A stretch of 64,000 nucleotides of DNA, from positions 868,001 to 932,000 of the forward strand of contig NC_041689.1 in NCBI RefSeq assembly GCF_900005765.1, read 5' to 3'. The position numbers and the translations under genes are program-made. The first letter of the stretch is position 1. The number at the start of each line of letters is the position of its first letter. The notes beneath the pieces were generated by a model, which did not search any database, was not told the DNA's origin, and was given only the letters and a program-made list of their open reading frames with translations. Source of the DNA: Plasmodium relictum (taxonomy: Eukaryota; Apicomplexa; Aconoidasida; Haemosporida; Plasmodiidae). Positions 11,545 through 23,047 of the stretch are shown here, one piece after another.

Positions 11545-12646
11545 TTTATATACATTTTTTTTATTATCATAATAATTGGTATATATTGCATATATACATA
11601 TATATATTTTATTTAATTAAGAGATTTTAATAATACATATACTCCTATTCTTAAATTTTAATAAAACTTTTTTTTTTTAATAAAGTATATAGTTTTTTTA
11701 TTTTTAATAAAAAATTGTAATATTTGTTATGATTATTCATACAATTAACATATTTTAAAAATTAATTTTTAAATTCATGAAATTAATTTTTTATTAATAT
11801 TATTTGTTCTTTTTATATTATTAAAGAATTTTTTTACATCACATAATTAATTTATTGCTACTGAACATTTATTTTTTCATTTTTTTATAGGCAATTAATT
11901 TTATTTATTTAATTTTTATGTATGCATATGCTTATGTATATATATATAGGTATAAATTTATTGGAAATTAATTTTTTTAAATTATATTTTTAATTCATAA
12001 ATTTTATATAAATTATTATATTTATAATAATAAATTTTAATGAATTTTCAATTTTAAAGTAATTAAAAGAATCTTACAAAAAATAAATAAATTTATTTTT
12101 TTTTTTTGTAATACACTCTTATGTTAAAAATAAAAAAAGAATATATATATTACTTCTCCAAATAAGGGTATTTTATTCATTAAACTTTATTTTGGTTTCT
12201 TCATAAAATGAACTAATACAATTTTTTCTATATAAATTTAAAATTTATTAAAGAAAAAAATAAAATAAAGTGATTATACATATTAATTATTTTGAAATAA
12301 TTAAAAGAAAAAAAAAAATATAGAAATAGTATGATGACAATTTTTAAGAGAAAATGCATTGCTACATATATATATAATAGAATATATTTTTTTTTATTTT
12401 AAGGAGTTTAATTCTTATCATAAATTTTTTTTTCTTATGTAATTAAAAAAAAAATTTGAAAAACTTTAACAAACATGATATCTAAATATTTATGAAGTTT
12501 ATATATAAAAGTTTCAAAACAAATAGTAATTAAATTTTGATATATTATTATTTATTATATGAAAAAGCTATTTTATGTACTAAATGAAAAAAAAATAAAA
12601 TATTAAAAAATTATTTATATATGTGGATTGATCTTAAAAAAAAAAG
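11545..12646. other. Intergenic region, head-to-tail
   Basis: Lies between FabF and the exosome-like gene, both on the plus strand. Only AT-rich low-complexity sequence is visible; a frame of about 24 codons near 12332 is not convincing as an exon. Confidence 0.55.
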
Positions 12647-13780
12647 ATGAAAAAGATAAAATTAAATATAACTAGAGAAGAAGATAATATGCAAAGCAAT
12701 ATATATTATGTATGTGAAGAAAATATATTGATATCTCAATTAAATTTAACTATTAATTATGATGAAAATCATTTAACCGAAGAAGAAATCATAGAAAAAA
12801 GTAATTCAGTAAATGTGAATATTGATCAAACTAAAACAAATGAAGAAAAAAAGAAGAATATAAATATAAAAATTTCATATAGTGACGAATTGAATAATTT
12901 ATATTTTAACAATGTAATAAATAATATTTATGATTACATTTTTGAATGTAAAACAAATGATTTAACTATAAATAAAAGCCATAGTTGGTATATATTTATA
13001 AATATATATATATATGAGTATACACCTTATATATATGATCACATATGCAATGTGATAAATGTGCATTTATCTTTATTATTAATTCCTCTTTGTTTTTATG
13101 ACTTTGATTATAAGTGGTATAGAAGTGTAGAAGATTATGAAGAATTATATAAATTGTTGTCTTGTAATAAATCAACTAACTGTAATTTAACAGAAGATGA
13201 AAAAAAAAAAAGTTATTTAAATGACAAATTAAAATTGATGGTAAATGAAAATAACACAAATAGTGAGACAGATGAAATGACATCACATGATATTTTAATT
13301 TTAGATAAAAATGAACAAAATAAAAATATAATAATCAATCAGTTAGAAAATAATAGTTCTGATTTATTTGTTCAAATTAAAAATAATAGTTCAAGTGGTT
13401 TATTTAAAAGATTATTAATTAAATACATTCCAATTTTAGTGACTACAAATGTAGATAATCAATATGTGTATGTAATAAAATTTCTTGATTTTAAAGAATT
13501 TTTATTAAACACCCAAAATAAAAATGATAATATTTACAGGAATATTTGTGAAAAGTATAAATTTGTAAATTTTAATCAATTCTCAATTTTTGAAATGAAC
13601 AATATTAATAATGATAAGAAATTTGAATTAGATGAAAATTATTATTTTCTCTTTAATGCCAATAATACTAGTATATATAAGGATGATATTTTGAAGGATT
13701 CTAAATCAACTATTCAATTTTACTATAACTTTATTTTAAATTATTGTTTGAACTATTACAATGACAATTATGTGAAGTAA
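12647..13780 (+). CDS. Divergent RNase PH-fold (exosome ring-like) protein
   Basis: A 377-residue single-exon frame. Residues about 110-155 fit the core pattern of exosome RNase PH subunits of the RRP42/43/45 type. In those proteins, 'sW.l.IDi.vl..dGnl.DA...A...AL....iP' is matched here by SHSWYIFINIYIYEYTPYIY, DHICNVINVHLSLLLIPL. Near 265-285 there is a second family-like strand pair (YIPILVTTN, QYVYVIKFLDFKEF). The ring subunits are catalytically dead in eukaryotes and form the RNA-threading barrel of the nuclear and cytoplasmic exosome. The usual N-terminal 'GxRxDGR' motif is missing and an Asn-rich insert splits the domain at about 170-255. The assignment rests on pattern recognition and could be wrong. 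Confidence 0.5.
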   Translation: MKKIKLNITREEDNMQSNIYYVCEENILISQLNLTINYDENHLTEEEIIEKSNSVNVNIDQTKTNEEKKKNINIKISYSDELNNLYFNNVINNIYDYIFECKTNDLTINKSHSWYIFINIYIYEYTPYIYDHICNVINVHLSLLLIPLCFYDFDYKWYRSVEDYEELYKLLSCNKSTNCNLTEDEKKKSYLNDKLKLMVNENNTNSETDEMTSHDILILDKNEQNKNIIINQLENNSSDLFVQIKNNSSSGLFKRLLIKYIPILVTTNVDNQYVYVIKFLDFKEFLLNTQNKNDNIYRNICEKYKFVNFNQFSIFEMNNINNDKKFELDENYYFLFNANNTSIYKDDILKDSKSTIQFYYNFILNYCLNYYNDNYVK

Positions 13781-13832
13781 AAATTATTAATTAAAAATAA
13801 ATGTCTGATAAAAAAAAAATTATATTTATTTT

Positions 13833-15272
13833 TTAATTGTTTGAACAATATTTTGTTTTATTTTTTAATATTTCTTCAGAAATTTCCCACAATTCCTATA
13901 AACGAAAATAAATATATACATATGTACATATAATTTTTTGTAAAACCATGTACTTCTTTATTTATTCTTTTTCTTTTAATTATTAAATATATATATTTAA
14001 ATTATTTCAAGAATTATATACTACTAACAATTTAAAAACATAAATATTTTTTATTTATTAAATATAAATTTCAAAGTAAATATTTTCGAAAAATGTAAAT
14101 TTCTTTTTTATTTTTAAAATATAACCTCTGATTTTTTTTGATTATTTGCATAGGTTCTAATGTAATCTACTTTGCAATCTGAATAATAACACCCTTTTGC
14201 CAAATTTTCTCTATCTAATAAACATACATATCTAAAAAAAAATATATATATATTATCATATGTAAAATAAAAATATATTATTAAAAAAAAGATTCCCATA
14301 CGTATAGTTAAATTACTTAAAAAACAAAATTGACTTACAAAATGCTTTGGGCTCCTTGTAAAGGTGTTTTGACAAAAAAAATATTTTTACATAATGGTCG
14401 AAAACAAAAATGTTCATATCTGAAAAGTTCTGTTTTAACTAGACCTGGATTAATTGATACTGAGCAAGCTTTTGTTTTTTCATTTTCTAATCTAAAATGA
14501 ATAATTATATGAATTATTTAATTTTTGTGAAATAAATATATAAACTATTTATTTTTTTATTCATACCTTTTTTGCAATTGTTGTGTAAAGTAAAGCATAC
14601 ATAATTTAGAAAAGTTATATTCTTTTCTGTAAAGTAAATTTACTTTTGTATTTTTTGAATTTTTTTCATAGATAAAATCATAATTTACATCCTAAAATAT
14701 ATATAAATAAATTAAAAAGGGAAAAATATATTAATGTTATTATTTCGTATGAACTTAAAATATAATAAAAAATAAAATAAAATAAAAATAAAAAAAACAT
14801 ACTGATTCCTTTAATATACAATGGGCTATACTACTTAAATTAACAATTAATGTGTCAGATGACAAGATAAGTTCATACATTAACTTAGTTAAATAAAAAT
14901 GACCAAAATAGTTAATGAAAAATGATGATTCTAATCTATTAATATATTCGACTTTTTGGTTCAAAAACCCTAAAAATATTTAAGTATTAAATATATATAT
15001 ATATGAAAGAAAGAAAAATTATTTAGATAATATTAAAATTAATATATATAAAAATAAATATAAATTAAAAAAATAAAAATAAAAAATGTTACCAGCATTA
15101 TTAACTATTATATCTATTTTGGAAAAATTATTTAATATATACTTTGAACAATTTTCTATACTTTGAAAACTTCCTAAATCTAATTCAACACAATAAATTT
15201 TAGCACTAAAAAAACAAAAATATTTTAATTTTATATTCTATATTTACATAAATATATATATATATATAATAT

Positions 15273-15345
<73 letters not shown>

Positions 15346-15970
15346 TTTTACTCTGGAAATTTTGTCAATAAATCTGAACGAACTAGTTCCATGTGTTTTA
15401 TTGATTTGCAAGCTAAAATAATTTCACAACCAAATTTTAAAAATTCCCTAACAGCTGCTAAACCTATACCCTTATACCCACCTAAAAAAGTTATTAAAAA
15501 AAAAATAGCAAATAAATATAATGATAGAAATAATAATAATAGTGAAATTAATAATATGCACACATTATATCTTTACCAGTTACTAAAATACGTTTTCCTT
15601 TCAATTTATTTTTATTCACTAAAACATTTTTCGCTGTACCACCAATGTTTTTTTTACGTAAAATATAATAATATGTAATAATAATTACTATATTTGTAAT
15701 GTATTCATAAAATTTATTATTAGCAGAAGATATATTAGAATAATCTTTAAAAATTATATACAAAAGAGCTTTATAAAATGGAAAAAACCTAATAAAAAAT
15801 GTATAATAAAAGAGAATATATAAGTCAACAAAAAAGTTCAAATAAATAATTAAAAGTAAAATATATCACCATATTATTCCAGAGACAATAATAAAAATAA
15901 TAGATAGCTTCATCGATGGATCAGTAAGTATAACACCAAGAAACGATTTTGTTTTGTTTTTTACCTCCAT
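13833..15970 (-). CDS. Short-chain dehydrogenase/reductase, retinol dehydrogenase-like, nine exons
   Basis: I assembled nine exons on the minus strand: 15970-15870, 15788-15577, 15481-15352, 15205-15093, 14969-14803, 14691-14567, 14491-14339, 14231-14126 and 13895-13833. All introns are GT..AG and every join keeps frame, giving 389 residues. SDR motifs appear in order: the cofactor loop TGGYKGIG (about 104-111, split by intron 2), NNAG (183-186), the active-site Asn in NYFGHF (205), LSS (230-232), catalytic YNFSK (Tyr266, Lys270), the NPGLVKT loop, and a C-terminal KGCYYSDC..ELWEISEE that is typical of retinol dehydrogenase/WWOX-type SDRs. Two hydrophobic stretches at about 20-48 and 65-80 suggest an ER or other membrane anchor. 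It is an NAD(P)-dependent oxidoreductase with a probably lipophilic substrate that cannot be specified. Intron 3 holds a long (AT)n run. Confidence 0.85.
15235..15341. repeat. (AT)n microsatellite inside an SDR intron
   Basis: About 100 bases of nearly pure AT alternation fill most of the intron between SDR exons 3 and 4. Length is probably variable between isolates and may be imprecise in assembly. Confidence 0.8.
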
Positions 15971-16554
15971 TATTATTATCAAATATATATGTTGTTTTTT
16001 TTTAAATTGACATATACTTTAAGAAAAAAAAAAGGAGAAAAAATTGCATGAGTTAAATTTTGGTGTATTTATGATTCTTTAAATTAACAAAAAAAAAAAA
16101 TTTTCTTTTACAAATACAAAATAAATCAAAAATATCTCTTCAAAAAAAGTTACATTAAATTTTTTATAATATTTTTAGTTTTTGTATACACACATTTCAA
16201 TTAATCTGTATGTTTATATTATTTTTTTTTTCATATATCATCTACCTACAGTGAATTATATAATTTTTTTTTTTTTTTTTAATATTATTATATTTTTTAT
16301 TTATTTTTTTTTATTTATTATTTTTTTTTTTATCTGTATTTATTTTTAGCATCCTTTTAAAATAATTATCAACATTTTAATCTTTCAATTTTAAAAATTT
16401 AAACATGAAAATTATATAAATCCATTAGTTATATATGTATATATTTTTAGGAATTTAATTTTTATTCAATGAATTCAATTATAATTCATTTTAACTTTTA
16501 ATATTTTTGTTAATTCTTATTTTTTAAAAAATATATTTTTTTAATTTAATTAAA
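15971..16554. other. Divergent intergenic region
   Basis: Lies between the SDR (minus strand) and the NAA25-like gene (plus strand), so it should hold both promoters. Poly-T and poly-A tracts dominate; I see no gene. Confidence 0.55.
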
Positions 16555-19500
16555 ATGAATTCAAAAACACTTGAAATTTTAAACTTATTAGAAGAAAAGT
16601 CATTCAAACAAAGTGAAAAATTAATTAGTGTAGGGTTAAAAAGTAAAAAAAATGAAAAGCTTTATTTACTTTTAAAATGTTTACTACTTTCTTATGTTAA
16701 TGAAATAAAGGAATGCAAACAAATTTTAGATGAGGTGGAAATAGATGTTTATGATGAAAATATATTTTTTATTTTAGTTAATATTTATACAAATTTAAAT
16801 AATGGGGATAAATTAATTAGCTTATATGAACAGAAATTAAAAGCAACAGAAGAACTTAGTAAAAATAATAATATAAAAATTGTAAATAAGGCAAAATTAG
16901 ATCTAGAAAAGATTTTAAAAAATTTATTTGAATTTTGTCTTAGTGTAAGTTTTTTTAAGAAAAGCAGTAACTTATCATTAAAATTATTTAAGAACACTAA
17001 TGAATCAAAATACTTATTTTATAATGCATATTTATTGTATTTGAATAATTCAGATAATAATACACAGGTTTATAATTTATGTTTAAATTTTTTAAAAAAT
17101 TATAAATATTTAAATAATGGCAAAATAACTGAAAGTTTTTCTTTTTTTTTGATATTATTTTTTCTAAACATAAAAATGAGAAATTTTAATGAATGCATAA
17201 AAATAATTGAATATGCAAAAACGAATAATTTTTTTTTACATCCGTTACATTATTATGTTTATAAGTTATATGCATATTTTATTTTTCAAAAATTTCAAGA
17301 ATATATAAATATATTAGTTGATTTAATTAAAGAAATACCAGAAAATACTGACTATTATATTCTATATATAGATACCACCATTTATTTGTTAAATAAAGAT
17401 GTATCTTTTTTATTTGTAGATGTTTTTAAATATTATAAAAATGAATTAATGTATCTAGAATTTTTTCAAAAGTCTTTTATAAATGCTTTTACTAAAAAAA
17501 ATAAAGTATTTCCTAAAAATATTCATGATTTTTGGAGTAGTATCATAGGAACAAATAATTCACAAGATTTTTTTAATGAAATGATTCAATATGTAATTTT
17601 ATTATATGAAGAAAATAAAGGAAAAAATTCTTTTGAGAATATAATAAATAAAATAGAATTAGATGTTGAATTTTACAAAAAAAATATTATTAAAATATAT
17701 GAAGAGCATGATGTAAAAGTATATATATATGTATTATTTTTATTTTTATTAAAAGAAAGCAAAAATTATAATTTATTTTATTCTATTAAAAACCATTTGA
17801 GCTTTTTAAGAGATGATATGATAAGTATCTTAATAGTTTTTATAAAAATTATTTTAAAAATGTTATATCCGTGTATTAAAAATGAATTAAAATATTTAAT
17901 ATCTTTAAATAAAGATGAAAAAGAAATAAGAAAAAATATAAAAAAAAAGATTTTTCAATACTATAAGCAGATATATAATTTTGAAAAATTATTATATCTA
18001 TTGTATAAAAAAGATATTAATGATTCATTCAAGAGACTTTTTAATATTTTTATCCAAGTAACTAATAATATTAATGTGAGAGATGATAACGTAGTCATAC
18101 TGTTGGTTGAAATGGCTTTATATTTGGATAAATATAATGTATGTAAAGATGAGTATAAATGCAATATTAACTATATTACTTATATTCATAATGCATCTAA
18201 TATTGATAATTTAAATTTTGGCAGTTGTAAGAATATTGACGATTATATAAGTAAAATTGACGATTATGATAATGAGACTGATGAAAATATATCAAAATAT
18301 AATTTTGAAAATTTTCATAATTCTTTTGCTAATATATATGAAGAAAAATGTTCATTAAAAAAAAAAGTTAATGTAAAACTAATAAATAGAGGTTATTATA
18401 TTGTAGCACTTAGTATATTAAAATATTCATATAATTATCGGTTGAAAATGACAGAAAAAGAAAATAAAAAAAAGAAAAAAAAAAGCACTTTAAATAATGA
18501 TTATATAAATGTGATAGTTTTAATGATTTATCTTAACAATGTTATTGGAAACTTTTCTAATTTTTCTATGTTGATTGATAAGTTACATATAAAAAATATA
18601 CAACTAATAACATATAGTCCAATTTTATTTATTCATACCTACAGCTATTCTTATTATAATTATGTTGATGGTTTATTAAAGATTATTTTAAATTACTATT
18701 ATGTTCAACAAAGTAACTTAAAAAATTCTATATCAAAATGTTTTCAAAATAATTCTTTTTTTAAAATTAATGAAATTGTTAATTCATACTTCTTAAATTC
18801 ATCTAATATTATTTTTTACTTTATTAAATTGTTATATATTTTTAAAAAACAAATAGAAGCATCAAAAGGTGATTTCCATTTTAATTTATTTAATAGTTTG
18901 AAAAACAATTATATAATACATAATGAATATACAACAAAATTCCCTTTAAAAAATTTTAATACAAAAATTAATTCTGTTAAAAATAAGAATGACAAAACAA
19001 ATAATGTAGGCAAAGGTACTAAGGCAACTAAAGATATGAATAATGTTAATAATATTAAAATTAATGAAAACGTTGAAAATAGTGTATATAACAATGAAAT
19101 AATTAAAGATGAAGTAAATAATGTAGAAAATAATGAATTACATTTAAGTTATAATAATGATAAAAATAGTAATAAATCTAGAAATATTAATAAAAATAAC
19201 TTTATGCAATTATTACAAACATTAAATGAAGATATAGTTCACGATGATCATTCTTTTAAGGCATTTTATTCTAAGTTGATGTTGGATAATTATCACTTTT
19301 TAACTATAGATAATCAAGCAATATTAATTAAACTTAGCATTCCATCATTTCGCTTTTCTTATTATAAATCGTTTGATACATTTTTTTATAATAGTATACT
19401 ATATGAATCACTAAGTAATATAACGGATTTCGAATTTTTAAAGGATATGAAGGTTATGAATCCAATTGAAGCAAATAATATTTATATGCTTAAAGATATA

Positions 19501-20823
19501 AAACCAATTTACCCTTTAATAATTTTATCAAATTTTTATAATTTGAAGGGTAGTTTGTATTTAATGAATCATGAACATTTATTAAATTCGAGAAATTTCA
19601 ATGACATATTACGATGTAAGACAATAGGGGATTATTTAAATAATGACGAAAATAACATTTCTAATGAAAAAATAAAAATATTAACAAATTACAGAATTAA
19701 TGAGCATGAAGTAAATTTCTTTACTAGTTATAACACATATATAAGTTTTGATAAAGATAATTATTTATATAAGAATAAATTCATTTTTAATCATTATATA
19801 AATAATTTAAATCTTAATGAATTTTCTATTATATCCCCATTTAATACTTGTTTAACAGATTTATTTAATTATCCACTTCTAACTATTTACTTAAATTCTA
19901 TTATTTTAAATACTGTTATGTATATTTTTCATAAATCATTTAATTTTTATTCTCTTGATGATTCAAAAAAAAAAAAAGTAATGAATAAAGTTAAGTGTTC
20001 TTTTTTCTATTTAATATATATAATTAATTATTACGAATTAATAGAATATGAGTGTGAAGTGTCTAATGATGCTGAACATTTGCCTAATAAAAACAATGAA
20101 GAAAATGTTTTTCATAAAATAGATCATAATGAGGATAAAAATGGTGAATTGTATTTATGTACAGAAATGGCAAGTGGAGAGAAAAATATGCGTAATAGGG
20201 AGTTTATTTTTAATAACGAATTTAATAACTTGTATTATGATGATTACCAAATAATGCAAGCAGTATATCATAACGATTTTTATAGTAGAGGTGCTTCATT
20301 ATATTATAAATGTTTAATATTAATTTTAAATATGTATATAAAGATACTAAGTGAGAGTGATGTTAAAGAATTAATTGGTAAAATACAATTATTATACAAT
20401 AGCATATACTTTCATTTATATAAAGATATAAATATTTTTAAACAAATTTTAATTAGTGATAAAACATATCAAATAATAAATTTATCATGTGTATTTAAGC
20501 AGTATAATTATCTTATACATAATATTACTATCTTTTCATTAATAATTCAATATATATATCAAGGGAGAAAGAAAATTTCCAACGAAAATAATTTATTAAT
20601 CAAAGATTTAATTAATGCAATTTTTTCTATATTATCTGAATTAAATAAAGATTTGTATTATTTGTTAGAAATTTTAAATAATTACAATCCTTTAGCATCT
20701 TCAATTTTAGAAAATTTTGAATTTGAATTGATAAATGAAATTTCTTCTTTTTATAAACAACTGATTTTGAATTTGTACAATATAATTAATAATAAATTAA
20801 ATATCATAAAAACATATCTATAA
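16555..20823 (+). CDS. NatB auxiliary subunit-like (NAA25/MDM20) helical-repeat protein
   Basis: A 1422-residue intronless frame. The N-terminal 250 residues are paired helices of TPR type. The order fits NAA25: a first helix pair (LEEKSFKQSEKLISVGL), YLLLKCLLLSYVNEIKECKQ, then ENIFFILVNIYTNLNN with LISLYEQKL, and SKYLFYNAYLLYLNN. NAA25 is the ribosome-docking, non-catalytic partner of NAA20 in NatB, which acetylates N-termini beginning Met-Asp/Glu/Asn/Gln. The protein is longer than animal NAA25 (about 970) because of Asn/Lys-rich inserts, notably at about 800-880. Later regions are helical but too diverged to align by eye. Another TPR scaffold such as NAA15 is the alternative; I favour NAA25 from the N-terminus. 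Confidence 0.55.
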   Translation: MNSKTLEILNLLEEKSFKQSEKLISVGLKSKKNEKLYLLLKCLLLSYVNEIKECKQILDEVEIDVYDENIFFILVNIYTNLNNGDKLISLYEQKLKATEELSKNNNIKIVNKAKLDLEKILKNLFEFCLSVSFFKKSSNLSLKLFKNTNESKYLFYNAYLLYLNNSDNNTQVYNLCLNFLKNYKYLNNGKITESFSFFLILFFLNIKMRNFNECIKIIEYAKTNNFFLHPLHYYVYKLYAYFIFQKFQEYINILVDLIKEIPENTDYYILYIDTTIYLLNKDVSFLFVDVFKYYKNELMYLEFFQKSFINAFTKKNKVFPKNIHDFWSSIIGTNNSQDFFNEMIQYVILLYEENKGKNSFENIINKIELDVEFYKKNIIKIYEEHDVKVYIYVLFLFLLKESKNYNLFYSIKNHLSFLRDDMISILIVFIKIILKMLYPCIKNELKYLISLNKDEKEIRKNIKKKIFQYYKQIYNFEKLLYLLYKKDINDSFKRLFNIFIQVTNNINVRDDNVVILLVEMALYLDKYNVCKDEYKCNINYITYIHNASNIDNLNFGSCKNIDDYISKIDDYDNETDENISKYNFENFHNSFANIYEEKCSLKKKVNVKLINRGYYIVALSILKYSYNYRLKMTEKENKKKKKKSTLNNDYINVIVLMIYLNNVIGNFSNFSMLIDKLHIKNIQLITYSPILFIHTYSYSYYNYVDGLLKIILNYYYVQQSNLKNSISKCFQNNSFFKINEIVNSYFLNSSNIIFYFIKLLYIFKKQIEASKGDFHFNLFNSLKNNYIIHNEYTTKFPLKNFNTKINSVKNKNDKTNNVGKGTKATKDMNNVNNIKINENVENSVYNNEIIKDEVNNVENNELHLSYNNDKNSNKSRNINKNNFMQLLQTLNEDIVHDDHSFKAFYSKLMLDNYHFLTIDNQAILIKLSIPSFRFSYYKSFDTFFYNSILYESLSNITDFEFLKDMKVMNPIEANNIYMLKDIKPIYPLIILSNFYNLKGSLYLMNHEHLLNSRNFNDILRCKTIGDYLNNDENNISNEKIKILTNYRINEHEVNFFTSYNTYISFDKDNYLYKNKFIFNHYINNLNLNEFSIISPFNTCLTDLFNYPLLTIYLNSIILNTVMYIFHKSFNFYSLDDSKKKKVMNKVKCSFFYLIYIINYYELIEYECEVSNDAEHLPNKNNEENVFHKIDHNEDKNGELYLCTEMASGEKNMRNREFIFNNEFNNLYYDDYQIMQAVYHNDFYSRGASLYYKCLILILNMYIKILSESDVKELIGKIQLLYNSIYFHLYKDINIFKQILISDKTYQIINLSCVFKQYNYLIHNITIFSLIIQYIYQGRKKISNENNLLIKDLINAIFSILSELNKDLYYLLEILNNYNPLASSILENFEFELINEISSFYKQLILNLYNIINNKLNIIKTYL

Positions 20824-21988
20824 ATAGTATTTATCTAATTTAAAAAATGAGAGAAAAAAAAAAAACTCAATCTTTTTTTTTTTAGATTTCATTCATGATA
20901 ATTATTAATGTAATTGTTTTTGTATACATGTATTAATAAAAGATTTTTATTTTTTTTAATTACAATTTCTAATTTTTAAATAGCATTCTGCTTTTAGTTT
21001 TCTGCATAAACATATATCATTTTAATGAAAAAACTTTAATTTTAAATGCAAATATAATTTTAGACAAAATTAAAATTTATTTTTATTAAAAAAAAATTTT
21101 GCTTCTTGAAATATTCTAGTTGTCTTAACATGAAAACATTTATTTTCTCTATTTCTTTAGTTTTCTCACATAAAATTTTTTTTTATTTTTTTTTATAAAT
21201 TAGAAATTAACAGGAATAAAGATTGACATTTATATATTGTCTATTTTTCATTTAATAATAAACTATGCAAATAGTTCATTTCAAATATGTTAAATATTTA
21301 TGTAGTATATTGATTCAGCATATAAAAAAATGGAAAATGTTTATTATTTCATTTATTTATTTTATTTTATTTTTGCAAATATTATCTACTAAATTATGTT
21401 AAAAGAATGCCATATGCTTATAGATGAAAGTACAAATTTAAAGAATAGAAATTTTTATATATAATATTTAAAAGATTTTATCAAAAAAAAAAAAATGAAA
21501 AAAAACTTGAACATCAAAATAAGGTGGAATAAAATATGATAACAAAAATCTATAATTGTTTGAAAGGGTAATATTTAGAAAATCAATATCATTTAAAGAT
21601 AGAATTAAAAAAAATATAAAATAATATGCATAAATTGCGAGTAATGAAATAGAGGTATTCAATATTTTAATATATAAAAAAAAATTATCAAATAATAAAT
21701 TATATATAAAAAAATAAGTATTTATATATATATATATATTTTAAAATAAAAAAAATAAAAGTAGCTTAAATTATTTTTTTTAATAAATATATTTTATTTA
21801 TTGTAGCATTCATAATCTAATTAACGTTAAAGACATTAAATACGTAAAGTATTCACATATATTATCTATGAAATCATTTCCTGAAGAAAATAATATAAGA
21901 AAAATAGGAATATATATATGCATATTTATGAAATAAAAATAAAATGATATGTATTAACATGCATGGTACTTTTTTTTTCCTTTTTGTA
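20824..21988. other. Convergent intergenic region
   Basis: Lies between the 3' ends of the NAA25-like gene and the Lys-rich gene. It is AT-rich throughout; a 64-codon minus-strand frame at 21468-21662 is hydrophobic Phe/Tyr/Ile sequence typical of chance frames here. No gene is supported. Confidence 0.55.
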
Positions 21989-23047
21989 TTAACCTTGCTC
22001 ACAGCTATCTACTTTTTCTTCTTCGTTGAAAATATTTAATTTTTTAAAGAAAGACTCAGTATTCTTATTTAATATATTATCATATAGAGGTATATTTTTT
22101 TCGATATATATTCTGCTATTAAGCATTTTTGTTAGAAAATACTTAGTAGATGCACGAGTGTCTTCATATAATGTCTTTAATTTATTTAAACTCTGATATT
22201 CATCTTCTTGATTATCATTAATTATTTCTTTTTCTTTTTCTTTTTCTTTTTCTTTTTCTTTTATTTTTGTTTTTTTCTTTTTTTTCTTTTTTTCATTTTT
22301 TTTTCTTTTTTTTTTATTTACATAATTATTGTATTTATCAGTTTCAGAAACGTCCTGACTATCACTAAAATGTATATCAAAATCATTTTTATCACTTATT
22401 AATGTTTTTACATGTTCCGATAATTCATATTTAGCTTTATTATTTATTTCGAAAAACTTCTCATAAGAATCGAATTCATGTGTATTTTCTGATTTGAATG
22501 AACCTGATATATTTTTAATTTTTTTGTTTAATGATTCAATTTCATTTTTCTCATTATAATTATCACTTAAGAGGTTTTCATTTATGTCTATTTCATTTTT
22601 CGGAAATGATTCATATTTTCCAATAGGATCCTCATATAAAATGTTCTGTAATTCATTAGAGTTACCTTCAAAATATAATTCAGAAGGAACCGTTTTTTTT
22701 ATTTGTTTATCAAAATTAAATTTTATGTTTTTTATTTTTTTTTCTTTATTATTTATTTTCTCTTTTAACTTACTTTTTGAGTTAATTTCTTCTTGATTTA
22801 CATCATTATTAGCTCTTTTAGACCTATTAATTATTTCTTGTGAATTATCTTTATTATTTTGTGAATTAAGGTTACAAATATTTTTTCCTTTTTTTTCATT
22901 AATTTTTGGTTTAAAACGTTCTGTAAAAAAATTATTTTTACCATTTTTTTTCTTAAAAAAGAAATTTGTCGTGTTTGAATATCTTTCATTTTTTTTACTT
23001 ATTTTTTTTTCTATTTTATTTACTACAGTAGTATAACCAGCTTTCAT
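21989..23047 (-). CDS. Lys/Glu/Asn-rich protein of unknown function
   Basis: A 352-residue single-exon frame starting MKAGYTTVVNKIEKK. Composition is strongly charged and mostly disordered. A Lys run at about 246-260 is followed by a (Lys-Glu)n run encoded by a TCTTTT hexanucleotide repeat at about 22228-22262. The last 60 residues (SLNKLKTLYEDTRASTKYFL then TKMLNSRIYIEKN) are the least degenerate part and may be a short conserved helix region. I do not recognise a family. A nuclear or cytoskeletal disordered protein is consistent with the composition, but nothing more can be said. It borders the large gene-free segment on its 5' side. Confidence 0.6.
   Translation of the reverse strand: MKAGYTTVVNKIEKKISKKNERYSNTTNFFFKKKNGKNNFFTERFKPKINEKKGKNICNLNSQNNKDNSQEIINRSKRANNDVNQEEINSKSKLKEKINNKEKKIKNIKFNFDKQIKKTVPSELYFEGNSNELQNILYEDPIGKYESFPKNEIDINENLLSDNYNEKNEIESLNKKIKNISGSFKSENTHEFDSYEKFFEINNKAKYELSEHVKTLISDKNDFDIHFSDSQDVSETDKYNNYVNKKKRKKNEKKKKKKKTKIKEKEKEKEKEKEIINDNQEDEYQSLNKLKTLYEDTRASTKYFLTKMLNSRIYIEKNIPLYDNILNKNTESFFKKLNIFNEEEKVDSCEQG
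22228..22262. repeat. TCTTTT hexanucleotide microsatellite in coding sequence
   Basis: About six copies of TCTTTT on the plus strand read as alternating Glu-Lys codons in the minus-strand gene. An in-frame hexanucleotide can change length without breaking the frame. Confidence 0.8.

Noticed and set aside
22208-22402. Phe-rich plus-strand frame opposite the Lys-rich gene.
   Set aside because: It is the antisense reading of Lys/Glu codons (poly-Phe, Leu, Ser); the same applies to the many Phe/Ser/Leu-rich plus-strand frames opposite the CFAP58-like gene.
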